A DNA stretch of 64,000 nt from a virus. The notes beneath the pieces are model-generated. The model was not told the DNA's origin and searched no databases. It was given only the letters and a program-made list of their open reading frames with translations. The position numbers were made by a program, and so were the translations under genes. The stretch is from IMG/VR virus record IMGVR_UViG_3300020472_000012, positions 1 to 64,000 of that record; one strand, given 5' to 3'. Numbering within the stretch: position 1 is the stretch's first letter; each line of letters begins with the position of its first letter. This document shows, piece by piece, positions 26,000-35,627 of the stretch.

Positions 26000-26815
26000 A
26001 TGGCATCACCAAACAGTAAATCAACACTAAAAGAATATGCATTAAGACAACTGGGGAAACCAGTTATAGAGGTTAATGTTGATGACGACCAAGTAGATGA
26101 CATCATAGATGATTGTCTACAGTATTATAAAGAGTACCATTATGATGGTACAATGAGAACATATCTCAAACATCAAATTAATTCTACTGATTTAACAAAC
26201 CAAAGACTAGATGCATCAATGACGCAGTCATCAACTGGGTCACACATATCAAGTACAATGTCCTTTAAAGAGGGACAAGGATATGTGGTTATGCCAGAAT
26301 CAGTTATGTCTGTTCTTAGAATCTTTCCATTCACCGATAAATCTGGACTCAATATGTTTGATATGAGATATCAGTTAAGGTTACATGACCTTTATGACTT
26401 ATCTTCTACATCTATATTGCAGTATGAGATGGTACAGAACCATGTCCAGTTACTAGATGAACTATTAGTTGGTGAGGTTCCAGTAAGATATAACAAAGTA
26501 CAGAATAGATTATATCTTGATTTGGATTGGACAAATGCAGTTGCAAACACAGACTGGATTATTATAGATTGCTATCGTGCAATTGACCCAACTACATTTA
26601 CAGATGTTTACAATGACATATGGTTAAAGAGATATGTCACTGCAAAGATTAAAGGTCAGTGGGGAAGGAACATGTCTAAGTTTGAAGGTATTCAATTGCC
26701 AGGCGGAGTTACACTAAACACTCGACAAATGATAGAAGATTCAAACGAGGAAATAACTAGATTAGAAGAAGAGAGTAACTTACAACAGACTGAATCTGCT
26801 ATTATGTTGGGGTAA
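26000..26815 (+). CDS. gp13: Neck protein gp13
   Basis: A 271-residue homologue of T4 gp13, which with gp14 forms the neck that closes the filled head and receives the tail. The N-terminus (STLKEYALRQLGKPVIEVNV, then DDQVDDIIDDCLQYY) is the diagnostic block. The C-terminal IWLKRYVTAKIKGQWGRNMSKFEGIQLPGG is also typical. It is 3 nt upstream of gp14, in the T4 gene order. Confidence 0.92.
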   Translation: MASPNSKSTLKEYALRQLGKPVIEVNVDDDQVDDIIDDCLQYYKEYHYDGTMRTYLKHQINSTDLTNQRLDASMTQSSTGSHISSTMSFKEGQGYVVMPESVMSVLRIFPFTDKSGLNMFDMRYQLRLHDLYDLSSTSILQYEMVQNHVQLLDELLVGEVPVRYNKVQNRLYLDLDWTNAVANTDWIIIDCYRAIDPTTFTDVYNDIWLKRYVTAKIKGQWGRNMSKFEGIQLPGGVTLNTRQMIEDSNEEITRLEEESNLQQTESAIMLG

Positions 26816-26818
26816 ATT

Positions 26819-27733
26819 ATGCCTACTAATGTATTTTTTAATCATGCAGTCGATTCTGAACAGAACTTAGTTGAAGACTTAGTAGTTGAATCGTTAAGAC
26901 TTTATGGTCATGAAGTTTATTATATGCCACGAAAAATCGTGGATGAGGATTCTCTTTTAGGAGAAGACCCTTCAAGTAAATTTGATGATGCATATCAAGT
27001 TGAAATGTATATCGAAAACACCGAAGGGTTTGAAGGTGAAGGTGACCTATTAACTAAATTTGGTGTTGAGTTAAGAGACCAATGTACTTTTGTTCTTGCA
27101 AAAAGAACATGGGATAGATTCATATCCTTAGATTCAAACCTAGTAACAACATTCAGACCACAAGAAGGAGACTTAGTTTACTTCCCAATGGGAAACCAAG
27201 TCTTTGAAATAAGATTTGTAGAACATGAGAATCCATTCTATCAACTAGGTAAAATATTTGTATTCAAACTTTCATGTGAAACATTTGATTACTCACACGA
27301 AGAATTCGATACTGGAGTGGCTGCACTTGATAACATTGAAGACCAACACTCTTATCAAATATCAATGGTTCTTGGAACAGGTGGTTCTGGAACCTTCACT
27401 GTTGGTGAGACAGTAACACAAACAGTTAATACTGGTTATACTGTATCTGGTAATGTAGTTAATTGGGATGCAAGTACAAGGACATTGTATGTTAATAACA
27501 TAACATTCTCTGATACTGGAGTACCAACACAATACAATATGTTTGTATTAAGTTCTAATGCAAATGCTGGAAACATTGTTGGTGCAACAAGTAGTGCAAG
27601 TTGGGAAGTAACCACTGCACCTAATACGATTGCAATAATACAAGACCCAACAGCAGATAACCAAGACTTTGAAACAGCAGGTGATAATATAATAGACTTT
27701 AGTGAGTCAAACCCATTTGGGAGTGTAACATAA
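26819..27733 (+). CDS. gp14: Neck protein gp14
   Basis: A 304-residue homologue of T4 gp14. Family blocks: N-terminal EQNLVEDLVVESLRLYGHEV, then YYMPRKIVDEDSLLGED, and RPQEGDLVYFPMGNQVFEIRFVEHENPFYQLGK near residues 118-150. The C-terminal third (about 190-290) is a Thr/Ser-rich beta segment, longer than in T4 (256 residues). Forms the head-tail neck with gp13. Confidence 0.92.
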   Translation: MPTNVFFNHAVDSEQNLVEDLVVESLRLYGHEVYYMPRKIVDEDSLLGEDPSSKFDDAYQVEMYIENTEGFEGEGDLLTKFGVELRDQCTFVLAKRTWDRFISLDSNLVTTFRPQEGDLVYFPMGNQVFEIRFVEHENPFYQLGKIFVFKLSCETFDYSHEEFDTGVAALDNIEDQHSYQISMVLGTGGSGTFTVGETVTQTVNTGYTVSGNVVNWDASTRTLYVNNITFSDTGVPTQYNMFVLSSNANAGNIVGATSSASWEVTTAPNTIAIIQDPTADNQDFETAGDNIIDFSESNPFGSVT

Positions 27734-27734
27734 G

Positions 27735-28556
27735 ATGTTAGGTAAGGCACATTTCTACCATGAAGCAATAAAGAGGTCAGTATCAGTATTTGGTACTGTC
27801 TTTAATGATATTGAGATTTCAAGAACTAAAGGTTCATCAACTCAATTCATGAAAGTTCCTATTGCATATGGCCCGAAACAGAAATGGATACAAAGACTAG
27901 ATGCAATGCCCAACTTAGGTGCAGATGATTCATCAAGAGTTGCAGTAGTATTACCTAGACTTGCATTTGAAATAACAGGATTAACTTACGATTCCCAAAG
28001 AAAATTGGGGAAACTTAAACAATATAAACTTAAAGAAACTGGAGACAATACTGTTCTTAGAACACAATTTGCACCAGTACCATACAATATTACTTTTGAT
28101 TTAACTGCAATGGCAAAGAATACTGAGGACTGTTTACAAATAGTAGAACAGATTCTACCATTCTTTACACCAGACTTTACTGTAACTATAACAACTGTTC
28201 CTAATACTTCTGAGAAAAGAGATGTTCCTATAGTCTTAGAGTCAGTTGCTTATAATGATGAGTACGAAGGTGACTTCCAAACTAGACGAGTAGTCACATG
28301 GACTTTAGGATTTACAATGAAAACTTACCTATATGGAAATATAACTCAATCAGAAGTTATCAGAGATGTTCGTGCAAGAACCTATATATCTGATGATGGT
28401 AAAGCAGATGTTGCTGCTGGAAGGTCTAGTGAAGTGAAAGTAGTACCTAATCCTACTAGTGCAGATGTAGATGTTGCACCAGTAAGTTATACTGAGACCT
28501 TAAACTTCTTTGATGGAGATGATTTCACATATGGTGACGATGATACAACAATTTAA
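27735..28556 (+). CDS. gp15: Tail terminator / sheath stabiliser gp15
   Basis: A 273-residue homologue of T4 gp15, the hexameric ring ending the tail tube and sheath and joining them to the neck. Signature opening HFYHEAIKRSVSVFGTVFND, then KVPIAYGPKQKWIQRLD. Length matches T4 (272). The start codon follows the gp14 stop by 1 nt. The last 50 residues are acidic and less conserved. Confidence 0.9.
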   Translation: MLGKAHFYHEAIKRSVSVFGTVFNDIEISRTKGSSTQFMKVPIAYGPKQKWIQRLDAMPNLGADDSSRVAVVLPRLAFEITGLTYDSQRKLGKLKQYKLKETGDNTVLRTQFAPVPYNITFDLTAMAKNTEDCLQIVEQILPFFTPDFTVTITTVPNTSEKRDVPIVLESVAYNDEYEGDFQTRRVVTWTLGFTMKTYLYGNITQSEVIRDVRARTYISDDGKADVAAGRSSEVKVVPNPTSADVDVAPVSYTETLNFFDGDDFTYGDDDTTI

Positions 28557-28558
28557 TT

Positions 28559-28987
28559 ATGAACAATATAGACCAAAAACTAGATGACCTTCTAGACATC
28601 AATAACGAAGCTTCCAAGGCATTAGTCGATGGAAGAATAGAAAAGAAACCAATAGTCGTTAACGACTCAGACACCAGACATGAAGATAGAGGTGTCGATT
28701 ACAAATATACTAGAAACACATTATACAATCTTGTTGAGAGAGGACAAGATGCAATAGAGGGTATTCTTGACCTTGCAAAAGAGTCAGAACATCCTAGAAC
28801 CTATGAAGTCGCAGGACAATTAATAAAGACTGTTGCAGATACCTCTGAAAAACTCTTACAGATTCAAAAACAAATGCAAGATTTAGAGGGGTCAAGACCT
28901 CAAGCACAGAAGACAACTAATCAACTCTTCGTAGGTTCTACAGCAGAATTACAGAAACTATTGAAGAAGAACAATGACTCAAGTTAA
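28559..28987 (+). CDS. gp16: Terminase small subunit gp16
   Basis: A 142-residue homologue of T4 gp16, the regulatory DNA-recognition subunit of the packaging motor. The central helical region (DYKYTRNTLYNLVERGQDAI, then PRTYEVAGQLIKTVADTSEKLLQIQKQM) matches the family coiled-coil core. Acidic N-terminus. It overlaps gp17 by 14 nt, as is usual for this pair. Confidence 0.9.
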   Translation: MNNIDQKLDDLLDINNEASKALVDGRIEKKPIVVNDSDTRHEDRGVDYKYTRNTLYNLVERGQDAIEGILDLAKESEHPRTYEVAGQLIKTVADTSEKLLQIQKQMQDLEGSRPQAQKTTNQLFVGSTAELQKLLKKNNDSS

Positions 28988-30584
28988 AAACGAAGGTTAC
29001 TTAGGTAATATAAATGTCAAACGAGCTGGTGTCGAACAAGGTTGGACACAAGACCAAGTTGATGAGTATATTAAATGTTCAGAAAACCCAAACCATTTTA
29101 TAGAAAATTATGTTAAAATTATCTCACTTGACGAGGGGCTTGTCAACTTTAGGTTGTATGATTATCAAGAGCGTCTTATTGACCACTTTCATGATAATCG
29201 TTTTAGTGTCTGCTTGGCTTGTAGACAGAGTGGAAAGTCGATTACAGTATGTGCATACCTACTCTGGTATGTCTGTTTCCATCCAGAACAAACAGTGGCC
29301 GTACTTGCCAACAAGGGGTCTACTGCAAGAGAGATGTTGGCCAGAATCACTACAATGCTTGAACACATTCCCTTCTTCTTACAGCCAGGCACAAAGGTAC
29401 TCAATAAGGGTTCCATTAATTTTGAAAACAACTCAAGAATAATTGCAAGTGCTACATCTGCAGCTTCTATTCGTGGACTGTCTGTTAATTTACTATACTT
29501 AGATGAGTTTGCATTCGTAGAAAATGCAGAAGTATTCTATACTGGTACATATCCAGTAATCACATCTGGTAAAAATTCTAAGGTTATTGTTACCTCTACT
29601 GCAAATGGTGTAGGTAATATGTTCCATAAGATATGGGAAGGTGCAATAACTGGGTCAAGTCAATATAAACATTTCCAAGTTGACTGGAGTGATGTTCCAG
29701 GCCGTGATAAGAAATGGAAAGAAGAGACCATTGCAAATACATCACAGATGCAGTTTGAACAAGAATTTGGTAATTCTTTCTTAGGAACTGGTAGAACTCT
29801 TATCCAAGCAGATACATTATTGGGAATGCATGGTGCAAATGCACAAGAATTATATGGGGCAATTAAGGTATATCATAGACCAAAAGAGAACCATACTTAC
29901 ATAATGACAGTGGATGTTGCAGAAGGTAAGGGATTAGATTATTCTGCATGGAGTATTATAGACATAACAAAGGGTAATGAGTGGCATCAAGTATGTACAT
30001 TTAGAGACAATATGATATCACCATTGTTACTTCCAGACCTAATTAATAAGTGGGGAATTGCATATAACAATGCAATGGTGATTGTAGAGAACAATGGACA
30101 GGGTGCAATGGTATGTAATGAGATGCATTATAACTTAGAATACGATAATATGTTCATGTCTAACACAATAAAATCAGATGGAATAGGTCTTAGGATGACC
30201 AGAAAGACAAAAGCAATAGGATGTGCAACCCTAAAAGAAGTCTTAGAAGAGAATAAACTACATATTCCAGACAGTCATACCATACAAGAGTTAACTACAT
30301 TTGTAAGTAAAGGACAATCATGGGAGGCAGATGGTGGTAATCATGATGACATGGTAATGACTTTAGTTCTATTTGGGTGGTTTGTTTCCACTCCATTGTT
30401 CACTGATATGACAGATGAACAACTTAAAATGTTATTATTTGCAGAAAGACAGAGAGAGATAGAGGAAGATGTCCTACCTTTTGGTATAATAAATAGTTAC
30501 AATGAAGAAGAAGAAGAGAGTTTTGTAGATGGAGAAGGTGATGTTTGGACTACTGATAGAAGATTTCCAAACAAATTTTGGTAG
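28974..30584 (+). CDS. gp17: Terminase large subunit gp17
   Basis: A 536-residue packaging ATPase/nuclease. Walker A CRQSGKS (residues 83-89), Walker B LLYLDEFAF near 178, coupling motif VTSTANG near 207. The RNase H-like nuclease has TVDVAEGKGLDYSAWSIIDI near 317, VIVENNGQG near 368 and HDDMVMTLVLFGWF near 458; these carry its acidic metal ligands. The C-terminal acidic tail is normal for the family. Cuts concatemers and drives headful packaging at the portal. Confidence 0.95.
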   Translation: MTQVKNEGYLGNINVKRAGVEQGWTQDQVDEYIKCSENPNHFIENYVKIISLDEGLVNFRLYDYQERLIDHFHDNRFSVCLACRQSGKSITVCAYLLWYVCFHPEQTVAVLANKGSTAREMLARITTMLEHIPFFLQPGTKVLNKGSINFENNSRIIASATSAASIRGLSVNLLYLDEFAFVENAEVFYTGTYPVITSGKNSKVIVTSTANGVGNMFHKIWEGAITGSSQYKHFQVDWSDVPGRDKKWKEETIANTSQMQFEQEFGNSFLGTGRTLIQADTLLGMHGANAQELYGAIKVYHRPKENHTYIMTVDVAEGKGLDYSAWSIIDITKGNEWHQVCTFRDNMISPLLLPDLINKWGIAYNNAMVIVENNGQGAMVCNEMHYNLEYDNMFMSNTIKSDGIGLRMTRKTKAIGCATLKEVLEENKLHIPDSHTIQELTTFVSKGQSWEADGGNHDDMVMTLVLFGWFVSTPLFTDMTDEQLKMLLFAERQREIEEDVLPFGIINSYNEEEEESFVDGEGDVWTTDRRFPNKFW

Positions 30585-31220
30585 ATGAAAGTTAAAAGAA
30601 ATAAATATAAACTCGCAGAAGGTACAGAACACGAAAGAGATTATGGAGTTATTGTTCCATTTGGCCCTTTAGAATTTGATATTGAAGAGATGAAAGACTA
30701 TATTCTTAGTGATGAAGGTCGAAAAGTTATAGAAAGAGAACATTGGGTAGACCCTAACATACCATATAACTGGGCAAAACTACCAAGAAAGTGTTTCTTT
30801 GATGCATATTATAATGTAAAAGAGACTTTCTATAACAATGTTACATCTCTGGGAATCGACACTGGAGTCCCACATATGTTTCATGGGTGGATAAACATAT
30901 TTGAGAAAGGGGATAGAATACACTGGCATTCCCATACTCAGACAGAAGAAAAGAATTTTTATCATGGTGTTATCTGTATAACCGATGGTGGTGGGTCATA
31001 TACAGAGTATAGACATCATGAAACTAAGGAAGAATTGTATCAAATACCATCCCAAGTAGGGTATGGACACTTTATAGCAGACATGTTAACAGAACATAGG
31101 TCATCTATTAATGAATCTGATGAACCTAGAATAACAATTGCATTTGATATTATACCACATTATGACTATATTGGTCAATGGGATTGTGCTAATGCAAAAC
31201 ACTTTATTCCATTCTGTTAA
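30585..31220 (+). CDS. 2OG oxygenase-like protein inserted between gp17 and gp18
   Basis: A 211-residue double-stranded-beta-helix protein starting at the base after the gp17 stop. Blocks: HGWINIFEKGDRIHWHSHT (H113, H115, H117), LTEHRSSI (H171) and PRITIAFDIIP (R182). The place of the usual HxD aspartate seems taken by His (HxH), so iron binding by three His or altered chemistry is possible. The protein at 61102 shares HGW.N, WHxH and PR(V/I)TIAFDIIP and is a paralogue. T4 has no gene here. Catalytic activity is uncertain. Confidence 0.65.
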   Translation: MKVKRNKYKLAEGTEHERDYGVIVPFGPLEFDIEEMKDYILSDEGRKVIEREHWVDPNIPYNWAKLPRKCFFDAYYNVKETFYNNVTSLGIDTGVPHMFHGWINIFEKGDRIHWHSHTQTEEKNFYHGVICITDGGGSYTEYRHHETKEELYQIPSQVGYGHFIADMLTEHRSSINESDEPRITIAFDIIPHYDYIGQWDCANAKHFIPFC

Positions 31221-31238
31221 AGTGTAAATGACAAGAAT

Positions 31239-31246
31239 ACTAAATA
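31239..31246 (+). promoter_or_regulatory. Late promoter-like box ACTAAATA
   Basis: Variant late box in the 105-bp gap upstream of the tail sheath gene, 80 nt before its ATG. The rest of the gap is AT-rich, with a GGGGAAAA ribosome site at its end. Confidence 0.4.
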
Positions 31247-31325
31247 GATTATGACGAATTAATAAAACATATTTGATTCGGCAAAGTAAAATAAATGTTA
31301 ATTATCATTATAGGGGAAAACTAAC

Positions 31326-33332
31326 ATGGCATTTCAAGTATCACCTGGCGTACAGGTAAAAGAAATAGATGTTACTAATGTAGTTCCAGCTGTATCATCA
31401 AGTATTGGTGGATATGCTGGTATGTTTAGTTGGGGCCCAATTGATGAAGTAAGAAACATTGTTTCTGAGAAGCAATTAGTAGATACCTTTGGGGAACCTA
31501 CTGATACCAATATCGGAAGAGAACACTTTTACAGTGTTGCAACATTCTTGAGATATGCAAATGTGATTAAGGTCGTAAGGGCATTAAACTCAAGTTCATT
31601 GAATGCAACATCTGGTGGTTCTTCTGGTTTACTCGTTAAAAACAAGACTCACTATACAGAATCTTTTGAAGATGGTAGTGGTACTGTTGGAGACTGGGGT
31701 GCAAAATATGCTGGTGCTTTAGGAAATAGTTTGAAAGTTTCAATGTGCTCTGGTAGTGCAGCTTTCAGTGATAGTAATGTAACCACACTAGATGCTGACC
31801 CAGCATTAGGTGCAACCTCTTTAGGAGTTGCAGCTGCTGAGAAGTTTGTAGTTGGTGATAGAATTACTGTTGCTGGAGATACTAATAAGTATGCTGTTAC
31901 TGCAATCGCATTTGACTCTGGTTCCTCTGGTGCTGGAGATATAACTATTCATCTTGCTTCTGATAAGACAAAAGGATTACAAGTTGATGTTGCAAGTGGT
32001 GTGAATGTTTCCAGAGAATGGGAATTCGCAACTTACTTCGACACAGCTCCAGGCACTTCACCAAATGCAACCGATAAGGGTGCATCTAACGATGAAATGC
32101 ATGTGGTAGTTGTAGACGAAGATGGGGATATCACTGGACAAGTTGGAGAAATCTTAGAGACTTTCTCTAATGTATCCAAAGCAACTGATGCAAAAGATTC
32201 TTTTGGTGCTTCAAACTATTACAAGAATGTAGTCAGAGACCAATCTGGTTACCTTTGGTGGTTAGACCACAACTCTAACTTAACTACAGTTGGTGTAACA
32301 TTACAAAATGCTGGTACAGGTCGTACTTTCAGTACATACAGTCTACCAGTAACAAATAGTTTATCTAATGGTGCTGATGGAGAACAACCTACTTCTGCTC
32401 AGAAAAATACTGGTTACTCAACTTACTTGGGTGATGCAGAAACAGTAGATGTAGACTTCCTAATTGCAGGGCCAAACTCTGCTGACAATGGAAGTGGAAC
32501 CGAAGTCGCAACAGTTGCCGAAGCTACAACACATATCAACAATCTAATCACAATTGCCGAGTCAAGGAAAGATTGCGTGGTAGTTTGTAGCCCAAGACGA
32601 GCAGATGTTGTTAACAATGTAGGTTCTGAACAGAGTTCAGTCACAACATTAGCAGACACACTTACATCAAGTTCATATGCAGTTATGGATAGTAACTGGT
32701 TGTACATGTACGATAAGTACAACGACCAATACTGTTATGTACCTGCTTGTGGTTCTACAGCTGGTCTTATGGCAAGAACAGATTTAGTAAGAGACGCATG
32801 GTATTCACCTGCTGGTTTCAATAGAGGTCAGTATCTTGGTGTAACCAAACTTGCATTCAATCCTAATCAAGCAGAAAGGGATGAACTTTACAAGAAGAGA
32901 GTTAACCCAGTAGTAACTTTCCCAGGCGAGGGAACAATACTATTTGGAGATAAAACTCTATTAAGTAATCCAAGTGCATTTGATAGAATCAATGTACGAA
33001 GATTATTCATCGTATTAGAGAAAGCAATATCAACTGCTGCTAAGTTCCAACTCTTTGAATTCAATGATGCATTCACAAGAGCAAACTTTAGAGCAACAGT
33101 AGAACCTTTCTTAAGGGCGGTGCAAGGAAGACGAGGTATCGTAGATTTCCAAGTTATTTGTGACGAAACAAATAACCCACAGGCAGTCGTAGATGCTAAC
33201 CAATTCCAAGCATCAATTTTCGTTAAACCTAATAAGAGTATCAACTTTATCACTCTTAACTTCGTGGCTGCAAGGTCTGGAGTTGAATTTGAAGAAGTAT
33301 ATGGTGCTACTAACACACTAGCTGGAAGTTAA
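31326..33332 (+). CDS. gp18: Tail sheath protein gp18
   Basis: A 668-residue contractile sheath subunit. N-terminus FQVSPGVQVKEIDVTNVVPA and GGYAGMFSWGPIDEV are the T4 gp18 opening. The conserved C-terminal core (NPVVTFPGEGTILFGDKTLL, then RLFIVLEKAISTAAKFQLFE and FNDAFTRANFRATVEPFLR) interlocks subunits and drives contraction. Similar in length to T4 (659). The middle (120-330) is Gly/Ala/Ser-rich and variable, as expected for surface domains. Followed closely by the tube gene. Confidence 0.95.
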   Translation: MAFQVSPGVQVKEIDVTNVVPAVSSSIGGYAGMFSWGPIDEVRNIVSEKQLVDTFGEPTDTNIGREHFYSVATFLRYANVIKVVRALNSSSLNATSGGSSGLLVKNKTHYTESFEDGSGTVGDWGAKYAGALGNSLKVSMCSGSAAFSDSNVTTLDADPALGATSLGVAAAEKFVVGDRITVAGDTNKYAVTAIAFDSGSSGAGDITIHLASDKTKGLQVDVASGVNVSREWEFATYFDTAPGTSPNATDKGASNDEMHVVVVDEDGDITGQVGEILETFSNVSKATDAKDSFGASNYYKNVVRDQSGYLWWLDHNSNLTTVGVTLQNAGTGRTFSTYSLPVTNSLSNGADGEQPTSAQKNTGYSTYLGDAETVDVDFLIAGPNSADNGSGTEVATVAEATTHINNLITIAESRKDCVVVCSPRRADVVNNVGSEQSSVTTLADTLTSSSYAVMDSNWLYMYDKYNDQYCYVPACGSTAGLMARTDLVRDAWYSPAGFNRGQYLGVTKLAFNPNQAERDELYKKRVNPVVTFPGEGTILFGDKTLLSNPSAFDRINVRRLFIVLEKAISTAAKFQLFEFNDAFTRANFRATVEPFLRAVQGRRGIVDFQVICDETNNPQAVVDANQFQASIFVKPNKSINFITLNFVAARSGVEFEEVYGATNTLAGS

Positions 33333-33342
33333 GGAGTAAAAA

Positions 33343-33840
33343 ATGGCAACAATAGACCAATTTAAAGCACAATTAACATCTGGTGGTGTTCGTTCAAACA
33401 GGTTTCAAGTTTTCATTCCAAGAGCGGGTGAAAGAGTTGAATTTTTAGTTAAAGCTGCACAGATTCCTGCCGAAACTTTCGGTGGGCCTATCGAAGTAAA
33501 CTTTAGGGGTGCAAAACTAAAACTTCCAGGCGAAAGAACTTATGAAGATTGGACAGTTACAGTTCTAAACGATGTTGATTTTAGTATCAGAACAGGAATG
33601 GAAAATTGGATGGGTGAAATACAAGAAAGGGATAGTGGCGTTGGTGCAACTGACCTAGACTATCTTGTATCTCGTGCTTTTGTATCTCAGTTGCATAGGG
33701 ACGAATCAGTTCTAGCAACTTATGAGTTCTTTAACATGTATCCTTCATCTATAGGGTCAATCTCTTTAGATATGGATACCGAAGAAGTACAAACATACGA
33801 CATCACATTCACATACAGTCACTTTGAAAGAACAGTCTAA
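33343..33840 (+). CDS. gp19: Tail tube protein gp19
   Basis: A 165-residue tube subunit (T4: 163). Opening FKAQLTSGGVRSNRFQVFIP and the AQIPAETFGGPIEVNFRGAK block match gp19, as does the C-terminal MYPSSIGSISLDMDTEEVQT segment. The stop codon lies inside a strong hairpin. Stacks as hexamers within the gp18 sheath. Confidence 0.94.
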   Translation: MATIDQFKAQLTSGGVRSNRFQVFIPRAGERVEFLVKAAQIPAETFGGPIEVNFRGAKLKLPGERTYEDWTVTVLNDVDFSIRTGMENWMGEIQERDSGVGATDLDYLVSRAFVSQLHRDESVLATYEFFNMYPSSIGSISLDMDTEEVQTYDITFTYSHFERTV

Positions 33841-33857
33841 TTAAGACTGTTACTTTC
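33826..33857 (+). terminator. Strong hairpin spanning the gp19 stop codon
   Basis: GAAAGAACAGTCT pairs with AGACTGTT-A-CTTTC: 13 bp with one bulged A and a five-base loop holding the end of the stop codon. No T-run follows. It may act as a partial terminator, RNase barrier or attenuator between the abundant sheath/tube message and the portal gene, which has its own late box 8 nt further on. Confidence 0.55.
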
Positions 33858-33864
33858 TTAGTGC

Positions 33865-33872
33865 TATAAATA
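33865..33872 (+). promoter_or_regulatory. T4-type late promoter box TATAAATA
   Basis: Exact octamer 9 nt before the portal start codon. The initiation site for a late promoter would fall at or just before the ATG, giving a very short leader. It directly follows the gp19 hairpin. Confidence 0.65.
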
Positions 33873-33881
33873 TATTTTATT

Positions 33882-35429
33882 ATGGAATTATTTGGATTTG
33901 AAATAAATCGAAAGAAGAGGGAAGCAGAACAAAGGAATGCACCATCCTTTGTTGCACCTGTAAATGACGATGGGGCTCAAGTTATTGAGTCCTCACCTAT
34001 GGGGTCGAATTTTGCTGGTGGACAATACCTCTCTTCTTATATTGATATGGAAGGTGCTATCAAGAGTGAGATTGACCTCATTCAAAGATATCGTTCCATG
34101 TCATTGATACCAGAGTGTGATGCAGCTGTTGACGATATCGTACAGGAAGCAATTGCAACCAACGATTTAGACAACACAGTAAGTATCAATTTGGATGGAA
34201 TCAAAAATGGTGACTTATCTGATAATATCAAAGATACAGTCAGAAAAGAATTTGAACACATCCTATCTCTGTTAAGATTTAGAAATACAGGCCCAGACTT
34301 ATTCAGAAAATGGTATATAGATGGTCGTGCATACTTCCACCTATTAACCGAAAAGGGTTCTCCTAAGAAGGGAATTCAAGGGTTAAGATATATTGACCCT
34401 ATGAAAATCAAGAAGATTAGGGAAATCCATAAGAAGAAAGATGAGAAGACTGGTGTTGAGGTAATTGATAGGATTGAAGAATACTATCATTTCTCAGATG
34501 CTGGATTTGATAAAACTGGTACAAACAACAGTGGTCAAGTCCTAAAAATAAGTCCAGATGCAGTTATAATGGCATCGTCTGGAATGATGGATGCAACTAG
34601 AACTCAAGTAATAGGTTACCTACATAAAGCATTAAAAGCTGGTAATCAATTACGAATGATGGAAGATGCACTTGTAATTTATAGGATTGCAAGAGCCCCA
34701 GAGAGAAGAATTTTCTATATAGATGTAGGAAACCTTCCAAAAGTGAAGGCAGAACAGTATCTTGCAGATACGATGACTAGATATAAAAATAAACTAGTCT
34801 ATAATGCTGACACTGGAGAAATCAGAGACGACAGAAGACATATGTCAATGTTGGAAGATTTCTGGTTACCAAGAAGAGAAGGTGGTAGAGGAACAGAAAT
34901 AACTACTCTGCCAGGCGGACAGAACTTAGGTGAGATAGAAGATATAATCTATTTCCAAAAGAAACTGTATAAGGCACTTAATGTACCTATCAGTAGATTG
35001 GAAGCAGATGCACAATTCTCACTAGGTCGTGCAAGTGAAATTACAAGGGATGAGGTTAAGTTCTCACGATTTGTAGATAAACTAAGACATAAGTTTTCAG
35101 TTCTCTTCTTAGATTTGTTGAAGACTCAACTTATCTTAAAAGGTACGATGTCTGCCGAAGAGTTTGATAAAGCTCGAGAGTATATAACTTTCGACTTTCA
35201 AAAGGACTCACACTTTGTAGAAATGAAGGAAGCTGAAATCTACAGAGAAAGAGTTAACACACTCAGAGAAATGGATGAGTTTGTAGGTAAATACTACTCT
35301 CAGAACTGGGTAAGAAAGAACATCTTGCGTCAATCAGAAGATGAAATCGAAATTATTGATGGTGAGATTGAAAAAGATAAAGACAGTGGTGATGGGGAAG
35401 GAGAGGATGACTCTTTTGACCAATATTAA
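33882..35429 (+). CDS. gp20: Portal vertex protein gp20
   Basis: A 515-residue dodecameric portal subunit (T4: 524). Landmarks: SYIDMEGAIKSEIDLIQRYR, then PECDAAVDDIVQEAIATND, RNTGPDLFRKWYIDGRAYFH, and the C-terminal LNVPISRLEADAQFSLGRAS. It initiates prohead assembly and is the channel for packaging. A charged, acidic C-terminal tail is normal. Confidence 0.95.
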   Translation: MELFGFEINRKKREAEQRNAPSFVAPVNDDGAQVIESSPMGSNFAGGQYLSSYIDMEGAIKSEIDLIQRYRSMSLIPECDAAVDDIVQEAIATNDLDNTVSINLDGIKNGDLSDNIKDTVRKEFEHILSLLRFRNTGPDLFRKWYIDGRAYFHLLTEKGSPKKGIQGLRYIDPMKIKKIREIHKKKDEKTGVEVIDRIEEYYHFSDAGFDKTGTNNSGQVLKISPDAVIMASSGMMDATRTQVIGYLHKALKAGNQLRMMEDALVIYRIARAPERRIFYIDVGNLPKVKAEQYLADTMTRYKNKLVYNADTGEIRDDRRHMSMLEDFWLPRREGGRGTEITTLPGGQNLGEIEDIIYFQKKLYKALNVPISRLEADAQFSLGRASEITRDEVKFSRFVDKLRHKFSVLFLDLLKTQLILKGTMSAEEFDKAREYITFDFQKDSHFVEMKEAEIYRERVNTLREMDEFVGKYYSQNWVRKNILRQSEDEIEIIDGEIEKDKDSGDGEGEDDSFDQY

Positions 35430-35438
35430 GAGGAATAA

Positions 35439-35627
35439 ATGATGAGTAAAGAAAATATCAAAGACTTAGTTAATGCAATCGAGACTGGAGATAATGTCAA
35501 GGCAACTGATGCATTTCAGGCTGCAATGATAAATAAACAGGCAGATGCAATTGACTCTAAGAGACTTGATGTTCAGATGAATTGGATGGAAAAGGAATCT
35601 GGAGAATCAGAGAGTGAAGAAGTTTAA
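35439..35627 (+). CDS. gp67: Prohead core protein gp67
   Basis: A 62-residue, highly charged helical protein (KENIKDLVNAIETGDNVKAT, then FQAAMINKQADAIDSKR) resembling the gp67-type prohead core proteins that follow the portal in marine T4-like phages. Position between gp20 and gp21 is as in T4. Expected to be cut to peptides by the gp21 protease. Ends with an acidic tail overlapping the next start. Confidence 0.75.
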   Translation: MMSKENIKDLVNAIETGDNVKATDAFQAAMINKQADAIDSKRLDVQMNWMEKESGESESEEV

